From positions 1-44,119 of the forward strand of contig JARBAU010000012.1 in the NCBI GenBank assembly GCA_029237525.1: a DNA stretch of 44,119 nucleotides. The letters run 5' to 3'. A model generated the notes under the pieces. That model was not told where the DNA came from. It searched no databases and saw only the letters and a program-made list of their open reading frames with translations. Every line of letters begins with the position of its first letter. Position 1 is the first letter of the stretch. The position numbers and the translations under genes are program-made. Positions 18,063 to 26,091 of this stretch are shown here, one piece after another. The DNA is from Nitrososphaerales archaeon (lineage in GTDB: Archaea > Thermoproteota > Nitrososphaeria > Nitrososphaerales > Nitrososphaeraceae).

Positions 18063-18893
18063 ATGAAGTTAGCTTTTAGCTCTAATGCATTCAAAGCATT
18101 CTCGATTGATACAGCCATTAAAGAAATTAAGGCCTTAGGTTACGAAGGCGTAGAAATACTATGTGATTATCCGCATGCGTATCCTCCAGAAATGAGCTTG
18201 AGCAAGATTGGAGCACTGAAGGCATCTCTAACAGAAAATCATTTAGATATATCGAATATGAATGCCTTCTCTCTTTACGCAATAAATGATGTATACAATC
18301 CTTCATGGATAGATCGCTCTGCGGAACAAAGAAAGGTTCGAATTCAGCATACCCTAAATTGTATTGCGCTTGCCAATAATCTAGGAGCCAAATCCCTTTC
18401 TACAGAGCCTGGAGGAATTTATGATAGAAACAGGGAGGATATCAGATATTTAAGAAATCTATTCTTGGGTGGTTTAACTGAAGTTTCCATTGAAGCAGAA
18501 AAGAATAAAATCAAAGTATTAGTGGAACCTGAACCAAAGCTGTTAATTGAAACTTCCAATGACTTCTTAGAAGTTATGAAGGAAATTAAATCTGATTGGG
18601 TTGGGTTGAATTTTGACATTGGTCATTTTTTTTGTGTGGGAGAGGATCCGGTTCAGTTGGTTTATGATCTTGCAGACTATATCGGACATTTTCATTTAGC
18701 CGACATCGCTCAAAATAGAATACACAACCATTTGATTCCAGGCGAAGGGGTAATAGACTTTAAGCAAGTTTTAAAAGCCATTTCAGACATCGGATATGAC
18801 GGATATATTACTGTAGAGCTATACCCTTATCAGAAGGACCCAATCCGTGCCGCTAGAAAAGCGCACGATTATCTTATAGATATTATGAGCTAA
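18063..18893 (+). CDS. Sugar phosphate isomerase/epimerase (xylose isomerase-like TIM barrel)
   Basis: This 276-aa protein has the AP-endonuclease-2/xylose-isomerase-like barrel. KLAFSSNAFKAFSIDTAI opens it, ALGYEGVEILCDYPHA supplies the first metal-site region, VLVEPEP has the metal Glu, GLNFDIGHFF an Asp and His, and GHFHLADIAQ plus IPGEGVIDF the later metal ligands. The substrate is unknown. It stands alone and is preceded by a short gap with a TATA-like sequence. Confidence 0.8.
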   Translation: MKLAFSSNAFKAFSIDTAIKEIKALGYEGVEILCDYPHAYPPEMSLSKIGALKASLTENHLDISNMNAFSLYAINDVYNPSWIDRSAEQRKVRIQHTLNCIALANNLGAKSLSTEPGGIYDRNREDIRYLRNLFLGGLTEVSIEAEKNKIKVLVEPEPKLLIETSNDFLEVMKEIKSDWVGLNFDIGHFFCVGEDPVQLVYDLADYIGHFHLADIAQNRIHNHLIPGEGVIDFKQVLKAISDIGYDGYITVELYPYQKDPIRAARKAHDYLIDIMS

Positions 18894-19078
18894 AGAACAT
18901 GAGCTTGAATAAATTATAGTTAAATATGTCGAGTAATTGTCACAAGATATCTTCTGTGTATCTAGCTTTCTCCCAAATCCGAGTCTTCAGTTGAAATATC
19001 GGAGTGTCGATCTAACTTTCGAGATTTAATCTATTTGACCGAGGATGTAGATTTGATTGGAATTTAAAAATAACATCA

Positions 19079-20074
19079 TCAAGGTTGGCGCTTAATCCCA
19101 GTTCTGCTTTCTAGTAACGCTACTGCAGCCAGGTATATACCAATCCATGGCAGGAACATGATATCACCCGCGAAAGAGTGAAAGGCTTCCCATTCCTTCA
19201 CATTAGACGTTACCGTAATTGCGACCATTGACAGAGCGGCAATTCTCAACATATTCACTAATCCAGTTCCAAGTCCACCCACTAGAAAATAAATGATTTT
19301 GTGGCTAGACGGAATCCTTAATCTGAGTAAAATCGACAGCATAACAAGAGAATATATGATTATACTTTGGACACCTGCAGAGGGCCAAAATACCTGTAAA
19401 TAGAAGTCTCCGTGTAAACCTCTTAATATTAATAGATTTCCGTTGGCTGTTGCAGGAGTATCACTGCCTAGATATGCAAAGTGATTTCCAATGAATGTCA
19501 AAATTGATTGATCAACTTGAAGATAGATGGGAACTATCATCTGCAGCGGACCTAGCGTATCGTAGGGAAAAAAGGAATCTAAAGACAAAATTACTGTGGT
19601 TGCTGCAAGGTAAACTACCCCTGCAGGTGCAATTTTGTACCAATTTCGTCCAAGTAGCAAAAAAATCGAAGCTACTGAGTAAATTGTGACTATAAAATAT
19701 TGAGACATCAAAACCCAACTATCGGCAATAGCTACCTCGTAATTACTTCCTACAGATAGGATTAATTGGTTCAAGCCATGTGGCAAGGCTAGGAAGTAGA
19801 TTGTCGCCAAAATAGATAGTATTATAATTATAATTACTCTAGCTCGTGAAGTCGCAAAGTCCGTACCCCCAATTTCTGTAAGTATTAGAACAGCAGCAAA
19901 AATAAAACCCGCATGGCCTAAGTTCCAAGATAAGAGGAATGATTGTGGGAAGAGGATAAAACAAGCTATGAACGGTGCGATTACAACTAAACAAAGAGCA
20001 AGGCGATAGAGGCGCTCGGATCGAAAATATATAATCGAGGTAGTAATATATCTCTTGGCCCTTTCTCGACTCAA
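19079..20074 (-). CDS. Archaeosortase-family membrane protein, Ser in place of catalytic Cys
   Basis: This 331-aa protein has at least eight membrane segments and the three exosortase/archaeosortase active-site positions. Position 1 is FWPSAGVQS (Ser232 where most members have Cys in C-S-G-L-R-S), position 2 is GLVNMLRIAA (Arg277), and position 3 is FHSFAGDIMF (His299). These enzymes process PEF/PGF/PEFG-CTERM surface proteins and may attach them to lipid or glycan. The thaumarchaeal branch is the likely home. Start is TTG at 20072-20074. No PEFG-CTERM substrate appears in the window. Confidence 0.75.
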   Translation of the reverse strand: MSRERAKRYITTSIIYFRSERLYRLALCLVVIAPFIACFILFPQSFLLSWNLGHAGFIFAAVLILTEIGGTDFATSRARVIIIIILSILATIYFLALPHGLNQLILSVGSNYEVAIADSWVLMSQYFIVTIYSVASIFLLLGRNWYKIAPAGVVYLAATTVILSLDSFFPYDTLGPLQMIVPIYLQVDQSILTFIGNHFAYLGSDTPATANGNLLILRGLHGDFYLQVFWPSAGVQSIIIYSLVMLSILLRLRIPSSHKIIYFLVGGLGTGLVNMLRIAALSMVAITVTSNVKEWEAFHSFAGDIMFLPWIGIYLAAVALLESRTGIKRQP

Positions 20075-20254
20075 TATATAGAGCTGTTTGGTATCGAAAA
20101 TAAAAAGGTATTAACCACGATATTAAGACTCCCTGGGTCTTGACTATGAACCCTATTATGTGTGAGCTAGAGAGTATGTTAAGATGTTCTAACATATTGA
20201 AAAATTCAAAATATTAGTTAGACAGATATGAGCGCCACTACAACGCCCTTATCC

Positions 20255-20737
20255 CTAATTCTTCAAATAGTGCTTTCCGGATTCCCGAGCAAGTAATTTT
20301 GCAAGTCTAATCGGTTCAGGAATGGCGCCCTGGAGCGTGAAACAATCCAATAAATTCTTAACTACTTTGTAAGATAAACCCCAGTATCTGACGTAAAGTT
20401 GCTTCCCTGTTCTAAGGAGTACCGGCTCTCGATCCCCCAGCAGCTTGTACCTTCCTAACTTTTCGCCTGCTCTCGGATGGAAATGATGACAGATGGAACT
20501 TTCTAAACCCTTTGAATCTCTGAAAGTTATTGCAACAACAGGAAGGCCAGTCAGTTTGAATATCTTCTCTCCGTCAATAATATTATACATACTAACCACT
20601 AATCCATCTAAAAAAATGCAAGCAATATCATTGCGATCTAATCTCTTCCACATCGCGATGATATTTTCTGTTGCATCGTCTCCTTCTATCGTAGTACTTC
20701 CGAATGATAAACCATCTACAATCAGATCACGCCGCAT
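20255..20737 (-). CDS. DUF99 family protein (endonuclease V-like fold); true start probably upstream
   Basis: This 160-aa protein from the only ATG matches DUF99, a family related to endonuclease V: MRRDLIVDGLSFGSTTIEGD, DGLVVSMYNIIDGEKIF and TGLPVVAITFRD are typical blocks. The same frame is open upstream to a TAA at 20843-20845, and residues KKGIRVFGVAESFNHGD look like the family's conserved N-terminus. In that extension there is no ATG, GTG or TTG; the only near-start is CTG at 20834-20836. Function is not established. With extension it would be about 193 aa. Confidence 0.75.
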   Translation of the reverse strand: MRRDLIVDGLSFGSTTIEGDDATENIIAMWKRLDRNDIACIFLDGLVVSMYNIIDGEKIFKLTGLPVVAITFRDSKGLESSICHHFHPRAGEKLGRYKLLGDREPVLLRTGKQLYVRYWGLSYKVVKNLLDCFTLQGAIPEPIRLAKLLARESGKHYLKN

Positions 20738-21014
20738 GACAATGGCTGACCAATTTGATTTATTGTCACCGTGATTGAAACTCTCTGCTACTCCGAAGAC
20801 CCTGATGCCTTTCTTGTTAATATGAAGACGTTTCAGTTCGATTTAGTCTGCATATTTCTTAGGATCATTCAAGATTAAATTGTTACTCATGTAGTCCAAT
20901 TCATTTTTATACTTTTTTAGAAACCAGAATTGTAAAAGCTAATTCAAGTAGATAAAAATCTAGGTTCTGCCCATCTCACAATATAATTGTTCGTCGGAGA
21001 GACATGGCTCGAAT

Positions 21015-21719
21015 TCAATTTTCCCCACCTCCTGCCAATGACACTGGTTTGTTCGACCTTGAAATCATATAAAAAGCGTGAGATGAAATGATAAACCCAG
21101 CCAAGGTCATCTTTGTCGCGAAAACCAAATTCCACGGCGTGTTAGGATTAGGATAGGATATGGCAATATTATCGAGATCTAGATGACCATTTGCTAAATT
21201 AACAGTTATTAGCGAACTCCAAACTAGAAAGTTGTAGACAAACTCATAAAGAGAAACTACACACGCAATTAGAATGACAAGTTGTAGCACTAATCTAACG
21301 TAAAATGGTATGTTAGAGAGCCTATGCCCAAGAAGCTTCATTGCTGAATACCACGAAATTACAGAAAATACCATCAGATATGTTACGAGCTTCGCAACAC
21401 CATGTGCCGGAAAGTCCGTGCTAACCATGACCTGGCCAATAATCACACTTTTGGTTTGAGCATATTGAAAAGCACTTTCATAGATACCATAGAGGCAAAT
21501 GGCAAGCATCGAGATCGTTGAGAAGTAAAAGATAATTATGTAAACATTCAATCTTGGAAACGGATCTACTAGCCTCGGGATATGCACGACATTTCTGCAT
21601 ATTATTCTAATATAAAAATACGGTATACAGATCACCAACATCTCAATCATTGTCGATGAATTCATAACTAGGCCAAATCTGGGTTTAGGTAGATGACTGG
21701 ATACTGGATAACACAGCAT
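21015..21719 (-). CDS. Five-TM membrane protein of unknown function
   Basis: This 234-aa hydrophobic protein has predicted membrane segments near residues 24-42, 58-80, 108-128, 140-168 and 203-221. It lacks an obvious catalytic motif. It lies beyond the DUF99 and archaeosortase genes on the same strand with about 180 bp between, so a functional link is only suggestive. I do not recognise the family. Confidence 0.55.
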   Translation of the reverse strand: MLCYPVSSHLPKPRFGLVMNSSTMIEMLVICIPYFYIRIICRNVVHIPRLVDPFPRLNVYIIIFYFSTISMLAICLYGIYESAFQYAQTKSVIIGQVMVSTDFPAHGVAKLVTYLMVFSVISWYSAMKLLGHRLSNIPFYVRLVLQLVILIACVVSLYEFVYNFLVWSSLITVNLANGHLDLDNIAISYPNPNTPWNLVFATKMTLAGFIISSHAFYMISRSNKPVSLAGGGEN

Positions 21720-21962
21720 CTTTCAGATAAACATTTATGCGCATAAATTTTAATATGGCCTAGTCCTGGTCTTTTACAGTATACCAGTTACTAATAGATT
21801 AAATGTAGCAGGCATGATCTTTCAGATTTCCTAGTTCAATATTCTATACAACTTATTCTTAGTTTTGTATACAAATTTAAGATATAGATTATTAATTCTT
21901 TAGTAATTCTATAATAATTCATAGCAATGTGTTAATAACATTCAAATTAATTCACTCTTGTT

Positions 21963-22604
21963 ATGTACTTGGCATTAAAGTTACTTACAGTTGTAGCTAT
22001 TATGATAGCAATGGTGGTAATTGGACCACAATCCCTGCTAAAGGCAAGGGCTGATCAGCAATCAACAGTCGCTCCTTATCTTATTATTCGCAAAGCGGTC
22101 ATTCAACAGTCCGGTCTGAACGCGGCAATTTTCACTGGTGGAACGGTCCCGAAGGATGGTTCTGGTAAAGCTTTTGGCTAAGGTATACTTACGGACCAAT
22201 TTCCAAATGCTGTGATTGTGTCTACAACACATGAGGGCGTACGAGATAGTGTGACTCAGGGTCGTGGCAGTGGTCCTATTTGGCATAATCATTTTGTGAG
22301 ATTGGGCCATGTAGTTGGTAGTCCTTGTGGCAATAATCCTGAAATGGTAGAAGTGTTGAACATAACGTATCAACAACCGGGCAGGATCGCAGTTGAAGGT
22401 AATTTAGTTGCACTTGAGGGAGTCCCTCCGACAATTAAAGGAACTGACGCCCTTCACCATATGGCTCCATTAGTACTCAGCCCGGGTCACAAAGTGACAG
22501 GTGTAGTATCTTTTACATTGGATCCAAAAATGCAGGGTAACCGACCTCATGTGTGTGTTGAAAATATAAGAAGTGCCCAACCTCAAGATGTTATCATCAA
22601 TTAA
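21963..22604 (+). pseudogene. Secreted protein of unknown function with one in-frame TAA
   Basis: The frame from the ATG at 21963 encodes a signal peptide or anchor (residues 3-28, ending near KARADQQS) and runs to TAA at 22179-22181 after KAFG. The same frame continues at once with GILTDQFPNAVIVSTTHEG and stays open to 22604. The intact protein would be 213 residues. A one-base change (for example CAA, Gln) restores it. The mature part looks like a small extracellular beta-domain (IWHNHFVRLG, LSPGHKVTGVVSFTLD). I do not recognise the family. The gene could also be read as two pieces, but a shared frame and lack of other lesions argue against that. Confidence 0.6.
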
Positions 22605-22895
22605 GTAATCATGCTGGCAAGTCACTCATTCGGTCTCTCTCGGATAAGAAGAGATTAATTCGTTCGCAACGTAGAACAAGAGCAGCCTATGGGTAATAAG
22701 TAAGGATAGAGGTTCAGTCATGTTGGAGGTACACCCCAAGTTACTTCTATACCTAGCACTGGTCTAGAACTTCTATAAATTCTAGAAAGGACCGCAAGGG
22801 GAGTCTATTTAAGGAACGTTCTATACTAATTACTAGCGTCCTTTTCTACTAGCTCCATATTGATAACTTATAATTTAGTAGTTCTATTTACGACT
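22605..22895. other. Gap between the secreted pseudogene and the integrase remnant
   Basis: About 290 bp without an ORF. The only structure seen is a loose inverted repeat, AGAAAGGAC near 22787 with GTCCTTTTCT near 22840, flanking a TATTTAAGG. No clear att copy of the tRNA-Lys 3' end is present. Confidence 0.3.
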
Positions 22896-23369
22896 TTATT
22901 GTACCATTCCAAACCCCCAACTGAGAAATCCCTCCTTATCAGTTTCACTTTCAATTTTGTTAATAAGGTCAAAACAAGCCTTAGCGTAATAGAACCTAAA
23001 TCGTTTTCTAGCATTTTCCAGCAGCACTTTGAGTAAAATGTAGATGGGCACAGCAGCAAGCATCGACAGCATTTCCTTAGTTACTTCTTTAGCCGGTTTA
23101 AAGTAATTTGTGACTGTGGAGTGTGAAATCTCTTCGGCCCTCACCCTGCCATTTTGGAATTAAATATACTGAATGAAACTTTCCTGAGCCCGTTGAGGAT
23201 ATTCGCGAGCTTTTTTTACAAAATATATTGGCTGATGATCTAGATCCCCCTCAATTTTTAGGAAGTTGAAGAACATCTTCAGTCTTTGTGGCCACTGTCT
23301 CCTACTCTCAGTGGCTTTCAGGCCATACATAAATTGTGATAGAGAATCACATTCATGCTCTAAGGACAT
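22868..23369 (-). pseudogene. Tyrosine-recombinase (integrase) N-terminal remnant
   Basis: The first 69 codons (from the ATG at 23367-23369) resemble the core-binding N-domain of archaeal tyrosine recombinases: SLSQFMYGLKA, RRQWPQRLKMFFNFLKIEGD and RAQESFIQYI. TAA at 23160-23162 then interrupts, and the same frame continues with FQNGRVRAEEISHSTVTNYF, the next expected block. After FKPAK the sequence no longer looks like an integrase; an 82-codon frame to 22896 is helical and ends WGFGMVQ, and a neighbouring frame reads GLEWYNKVVNRTTKL, suggesting another slip. No catalytic R-H-R-Y part exists. It begins 56 bp from the 3' end of tRNA-Lys, where such elements integrate. Confidence 0.6.
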
Positions 23370-23424
23370 TTCAAATTCCTAATACATTACATGAAAGCGC
23401 CTAAATAAATGGACAAGTTTCATT

Positions 23425-23514
23425 CGGGCCCGTCGGGAATCGAACCCGAGACAGCCGGATCTCCTCCTCAGATCGATAAAAGTCCGGTACTCTACCTGGC
23501 TGAGCTACGGGCCC
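23425..23514 (-). tRNA. tRNA-Lys (TTT) with a 16-nt intron after position 37
   Basis: The acceptor stem is GGGCCCG/CGGGCCC with G73. The T-arm is TCGGG-TTCGATT-CCCGA and the D-arm is GCTC...GAGT. The anticodon stem CCGGA/TCCGG encloses CTTTTA and, after a 16-nt insert at 23461-23476, the final A. The canonical 37/38 position is where the archaeal splicing endonuclease cuts. Mature length is 74 nt. Confidence 0.9.
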
Positions 23515-23667
23515 ACCTGTATTTTAGGCTCAGACATAGTACAATTTAATTTTATAGATACGTGGACCAACGTTACATGACAGATTATTTGTCAATATAT
23601 TATAAGAATAATTCCGTTTCCTGAATCAAAACATTTTAATTTCTTGTTAGAAAGGCTCAATGTGTAT

Positions 23668-23772
23668 GCCCGGGTAGTATAGAGCGGCTGGGTTAGATCC
23701 AGCCTCATACATTCCGGTCCAGTATGGGGGACTGTCACTCCTTCGACCCGGGTTCGAATCCCGGCCCGGGCG
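23668..23772 (+). tRNA. tRNA-Asp (GTC) with a 30-nt intron in the D-loop
   Basis: The acceptor is GCCCGGG/CCCGGGC with G73. The anticodon arm is GGGGA-CTGTCAC-TCCTT, so GTC (Asp). The T-arm is GACCCGGGTTCGAATCCCGG. The D-region is far too long: GTATAGAGCGG is followed by about 30 nt before TCCAGTAT. Removing 23688-23717 (plus or minus 2, since GG occurs at both ends) gives a normal 75-nt tRNA. The insert has its own CTGG...CCAG hairpin. Confidence 0.85.
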
Positions 23773-23785
23773 TAACAATCATACG

Positions 23786-24598
23786 TTATTTGAAAACCGA
23801 AACTTCAGATGTAATTTTTTTATATATCGCTTCGTTCCTAACAGCAATAAATGATAAAGTGTGGTTGGGGATAAGATCGGAATCTAGGACTTCGCCGTTC
23901 ATAGAATAAATTTTGCAACCTGCTTCTTTCACAACCAAATAGGCTGCCGCCATGTCAGTTATTCTAATTTTGTTTCTGACATCCAAATATACATCTATAA
24001 GTCCCCTAGCAAGATAACATAACTCTAAAGCGTTCGCACCAAAATGGCGAGCATGTTTGAACATTGACAATACACTCGATAAATTGTTTAAAATCTCGTG
24101 AGAAACTCCGGATATGTTCATGCCTAGCACCATATTTTGCAATTCCATCTCTGACCCTGACCATCTGCCAATTTCAATTCTTCTGCTGTTCATAAAAGCA
24201 CCATTATCTTTAGACGATGTATAAAGATCTCCGTTTCCCAAATCCATGATAACCGCGTCAGTGACAGCACTCAACTTAAATTCTGAAGCGAAGGCTAACG
24301 AACAACAATAAAAGGGAATTCCTCGTATAGCATTTGTAGTGCCATCGATTGCATCCATGATGAGATATCCAGTATCTCCGTGAATTATCCCACATTCTTC
24401 CCCTAAAATGGTAGGTTTGAAATCATGTCTTTGTAAAGTATCGAGTACTGCTTGTTCAGCAACAAGGTCGATTCCAGTCGAGATGTCTCCCCCTGCACCC
24501 TTACCAAATTTAGTACTCGCTTCTTCAGTACCAGCGATCAATTTGGTTCGATTTAAAACCTCAAATGCTGCTTCCTTCAGTATATCAAGTACTGACAT
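23786..24598 (-). CDS. Inositol monophosphatase / archaeal FBPase-like phosphatase
   Basis: This 270-aa protein belongs to the lithium-sensitive Mg-dependent phosphatases that act on inositol-1-phosphate or fructose-1,6-bisphosphate. TILGEECG (metal Glu), MDAIDGTTNAIRG (usual DPIDGTxN with Ala for Pro) and ITDMAAAYLVVKEAG (C-terminal Asp motif, lacking the usual Trp) are visible. Archaeal members often hydrolyse both substrates. It ends 14 bp past tRNA-Asp, tail to tail. Confidence 0.88.
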   Translation of the reverse strand: MSVLDILKEAAFEVLNRTKLIAGTEEASTKFGKGAGGDISTGIDLVAEQAVLDTLQRHDFKPTILGEECGIIHGDTGYLIMDAIDGTTNAIRGIPFYCCSLAFASEFKLSAVTDAVIMDLGNGDLYTSSKDNGAFMNSRRIEIGRWSGSEMELQNMVLGMNISGVSHEILNNLSSVLSMFKHARHFGANALELCYLARGLIDVYLDVRNKIRITDMAAAYLVVKEAGCKIYSMNGEVLDSDLIPNHTLSFIAVRNEAIYKKITSEVSVFK

Positions 24599-24681
24599 AA
24601 ACCTACCTACCTACCACCCCAATGCTCCCTATAAACCAAAAGATTCTTCTATCAGCTAAGAATTATTGGCTGACTTAATCG

Positions 24682-24789
24682 TCATATGGAAATTTCTTTT
24701 TCGTCGCTCTTTTTCTTGCCTTTTAATAACTGATAAAGCCAAACCTTCAACGCAAGATAAACGCTATAACCGCTGAATTTGGTTCTCAT
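24682..24789 (-). CDS. Possible 35-aa basic microprotein
   Basis: The frame from the ATG at 24787-24789 is MRTKFSGYSVYLALKVWLYQ followed by LLKGKKKSDEKEISI. It has an amphipathic or membrane-touching central helix and a lysine-rich tail. A TATA-like GTTTATAAT lies about 26-30 bp upstream, the spacing of a leaderless mRNA. I do not recognise it, and a frame this short may arise by chance. Confidence 0.35.
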   Translation of the reverse strand: MRTKFSGYSVYLALKVWLYQLLKGKKKSDEKEISI

Positions 24790-24911
24790 TAAATATCATC
24801 CGGAAACATACATTATAAACTTTTTCAAGGCGCGCTAAAATAAATGACCAGAATTGCCTTATATCTTTTCAAACATTCAGCTTTACCGCCTTCTTTAAAA
24901 GAAAAACCTGG

Positions 24912-25142
24912 GTGCATAATATGATTAATCAAGTCACCAGGTATTCAGAATTGATTGTCACTTTAGATTTTTCTATCTTAAAGAAGCAACTTGCTATCGT
25001 AAAATTTCAACTTTTTTCAGATTTGATTGGTAGACAAAAACTTGCCCATCCACACGCTAATCGGCCCGTCTTCGCATTTACCAACCTCGTCACAAAACCA
25101 AAAAGGAAGAGAAACATTGGCGTCGTCATTTATACGTTATAG
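24912..25142 (+). CDS. Doubtful 76-codon frame
   Basis: This frame starts with GTG at 24912 or ATG at 24921. CTTTAAAAG is about 24 bp before the ATG, which would suit a leaderless start. The product has no motif I know; composition (Lys, Ile, Leu) is ordinary for translated AT-rich DNA. It may be non-coding. Confidence 0.2.
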   Translation: MHNMINQVTRYSELIVTLDFSILKKQLAIVKFQLFSDLIGRQKLAHPHANRPVFAFTNLVTKPKRKRNIGVVIYTL

Positions 25143-25300
25143 TGTATGAGAATTGTCAATAAGTGAGGTTTAAGTCTAGTTATAGAACCGATTGTTTAGC
25201 AAATGCGTTATGATAAACCGTACTTCTCTAAATTTTAGAATCCTAGATGTCGACCATCAACCAGAAGTAGAGATTAAATTAAGGGTTTCAATTTGCATTA

Positions 25301-25972
25301 TCAAAGGTCACGCTTACTTTGATCATTATTCTTTGTAGTCTGATCACCGTCGCTAGTGTCAAGCCCAGGAAACCATTTGTTTATAAATTTCTCCCAATCA
25401 ATTCTCAACGACAGATATATTAATAATACTAGGATCGCGATACTAGCTGCCGTGACTAAGATAAACATAAGAGGGTCAATGCTCTTTGAAATGACTTTGT
25501 CTATGAATGGCCTACCAAGATAGACCGCACCCCAAACAATTATTTCATTGAGTATAAATTTACCTAGGAATGTAGATATTATAAACTTCCATGGAGAATA
25601 TTTTACGAGTCCGAGCGGGATATATACAAGATCATCAGGTATAGGTGTTAGGGCTGCAATAAAGGCTCCGAAGGAACCATATTTCGCAACTAATTTTTGC
25701 AGTGGATATATACGCTTTTTCGTCTGTTTGCTTAGCGCATTTCTACCATAATAGCTAGCATAGAAAATAATTGATTTTGCTAAAATCGCGCCAAGTGCGC
25801 TTGCCAAAGAAATTAAGTTAGGATCTAGTTCCTTGTTAAGTGCGGCTGCTACTAGAACAGGAAAGTATGGGATAGGAACAAACACAATTATGCTCCCAAC
25901 GAAGCTAATAACAAAAATACCTAGATAGCCTAGATTCTCAAAAATCTCCAAGAATCCAGCTAAATCCAGCAA
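25301..25972 (-). CDS. DedA/VTT-family membrane protein
   Basis: This 223-aa protein has the VTT (SNARE-associated) domain, a family of phospholipid scramblase/flippase-like proteins. LGYLGIFVISFVGSIIVFVPIP is the N-terminal re-entrant and TM block, GAILAKSIIFYASYYGR the Gly-x-x-x-Gly-type region, and YGSFGAFIAALTPIPDDLVYIPLG the second re-entrant helix (usual F/TR-x-x-P replaced by TPIPDD). Four to five TM segments are seen, with a polar C-tail. Confidence 0.8.
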   Translation of the reverse strand: MLDLAGFLEIFENLGYLGIFVISFVGSIIVFVPIPYFPVLVAAALNKELDPNLISLASALGAILAKSIIFYASYYGRNALSKQTKKRIYPLQKLVAKYGSFGAFIAALTPIPDDLVYIPLGLVKYSPWKFIISTFLGKFILNEIIVWGAVYLGRPFIDKVISKSIDPLMFILVTAASIAILVLLIYLSLRIDWEKFINKWFPGLDTSDGDQTTKNNDQSKRDL

Positions 25973-26091
25973 ATAATAAAGATCAACTCAGCCCTTATAT
26001 TTACATTAGAATCCTACTCCTATTGAGAAGTTTGTATCTACTACTGGCTGTACTTTTTAGCTCAAAAATCCCTTGTCATTTATGTTAATAG

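Larger units (their letters stand above)
24599..25300. other. Largest gap, about 700 bp, with two possible microgenes
   Basis: No long conserved gene is present. The gap contains a possible 35-aa minus-strand gene (24682-24789) and a weaker 73-76-codon plus-strand frame (24912-25142), both listed separately. Opposed TATA-like stretches near 24812-24820 and 24893-24901 could drive these outward. The remainder is AT-rich and shows nothing I can name. Confidence 0.35.

Noticed and set aside
12253-23369. Stop-codon reassignment to explain the interrupted frames.
   Set aside because: Both TAA and TAG interrupt accessory genes, while neighbouring core genes end normally with TAA, TAG or TGA and have none inside. 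No suppressor tRNA is seen.
22605-23425. A second att copy of the tRNA-Lys 3' end.
   Set aside because: Only a 7-base match (CATTCGG) was seen; not enough for an attachment site.
25210-25338. A 42-codon plus-strand frame overlapping the DedA gene end.
   Set aside because: No motif, poor context, and it overlaps coding sequence; likely chance.
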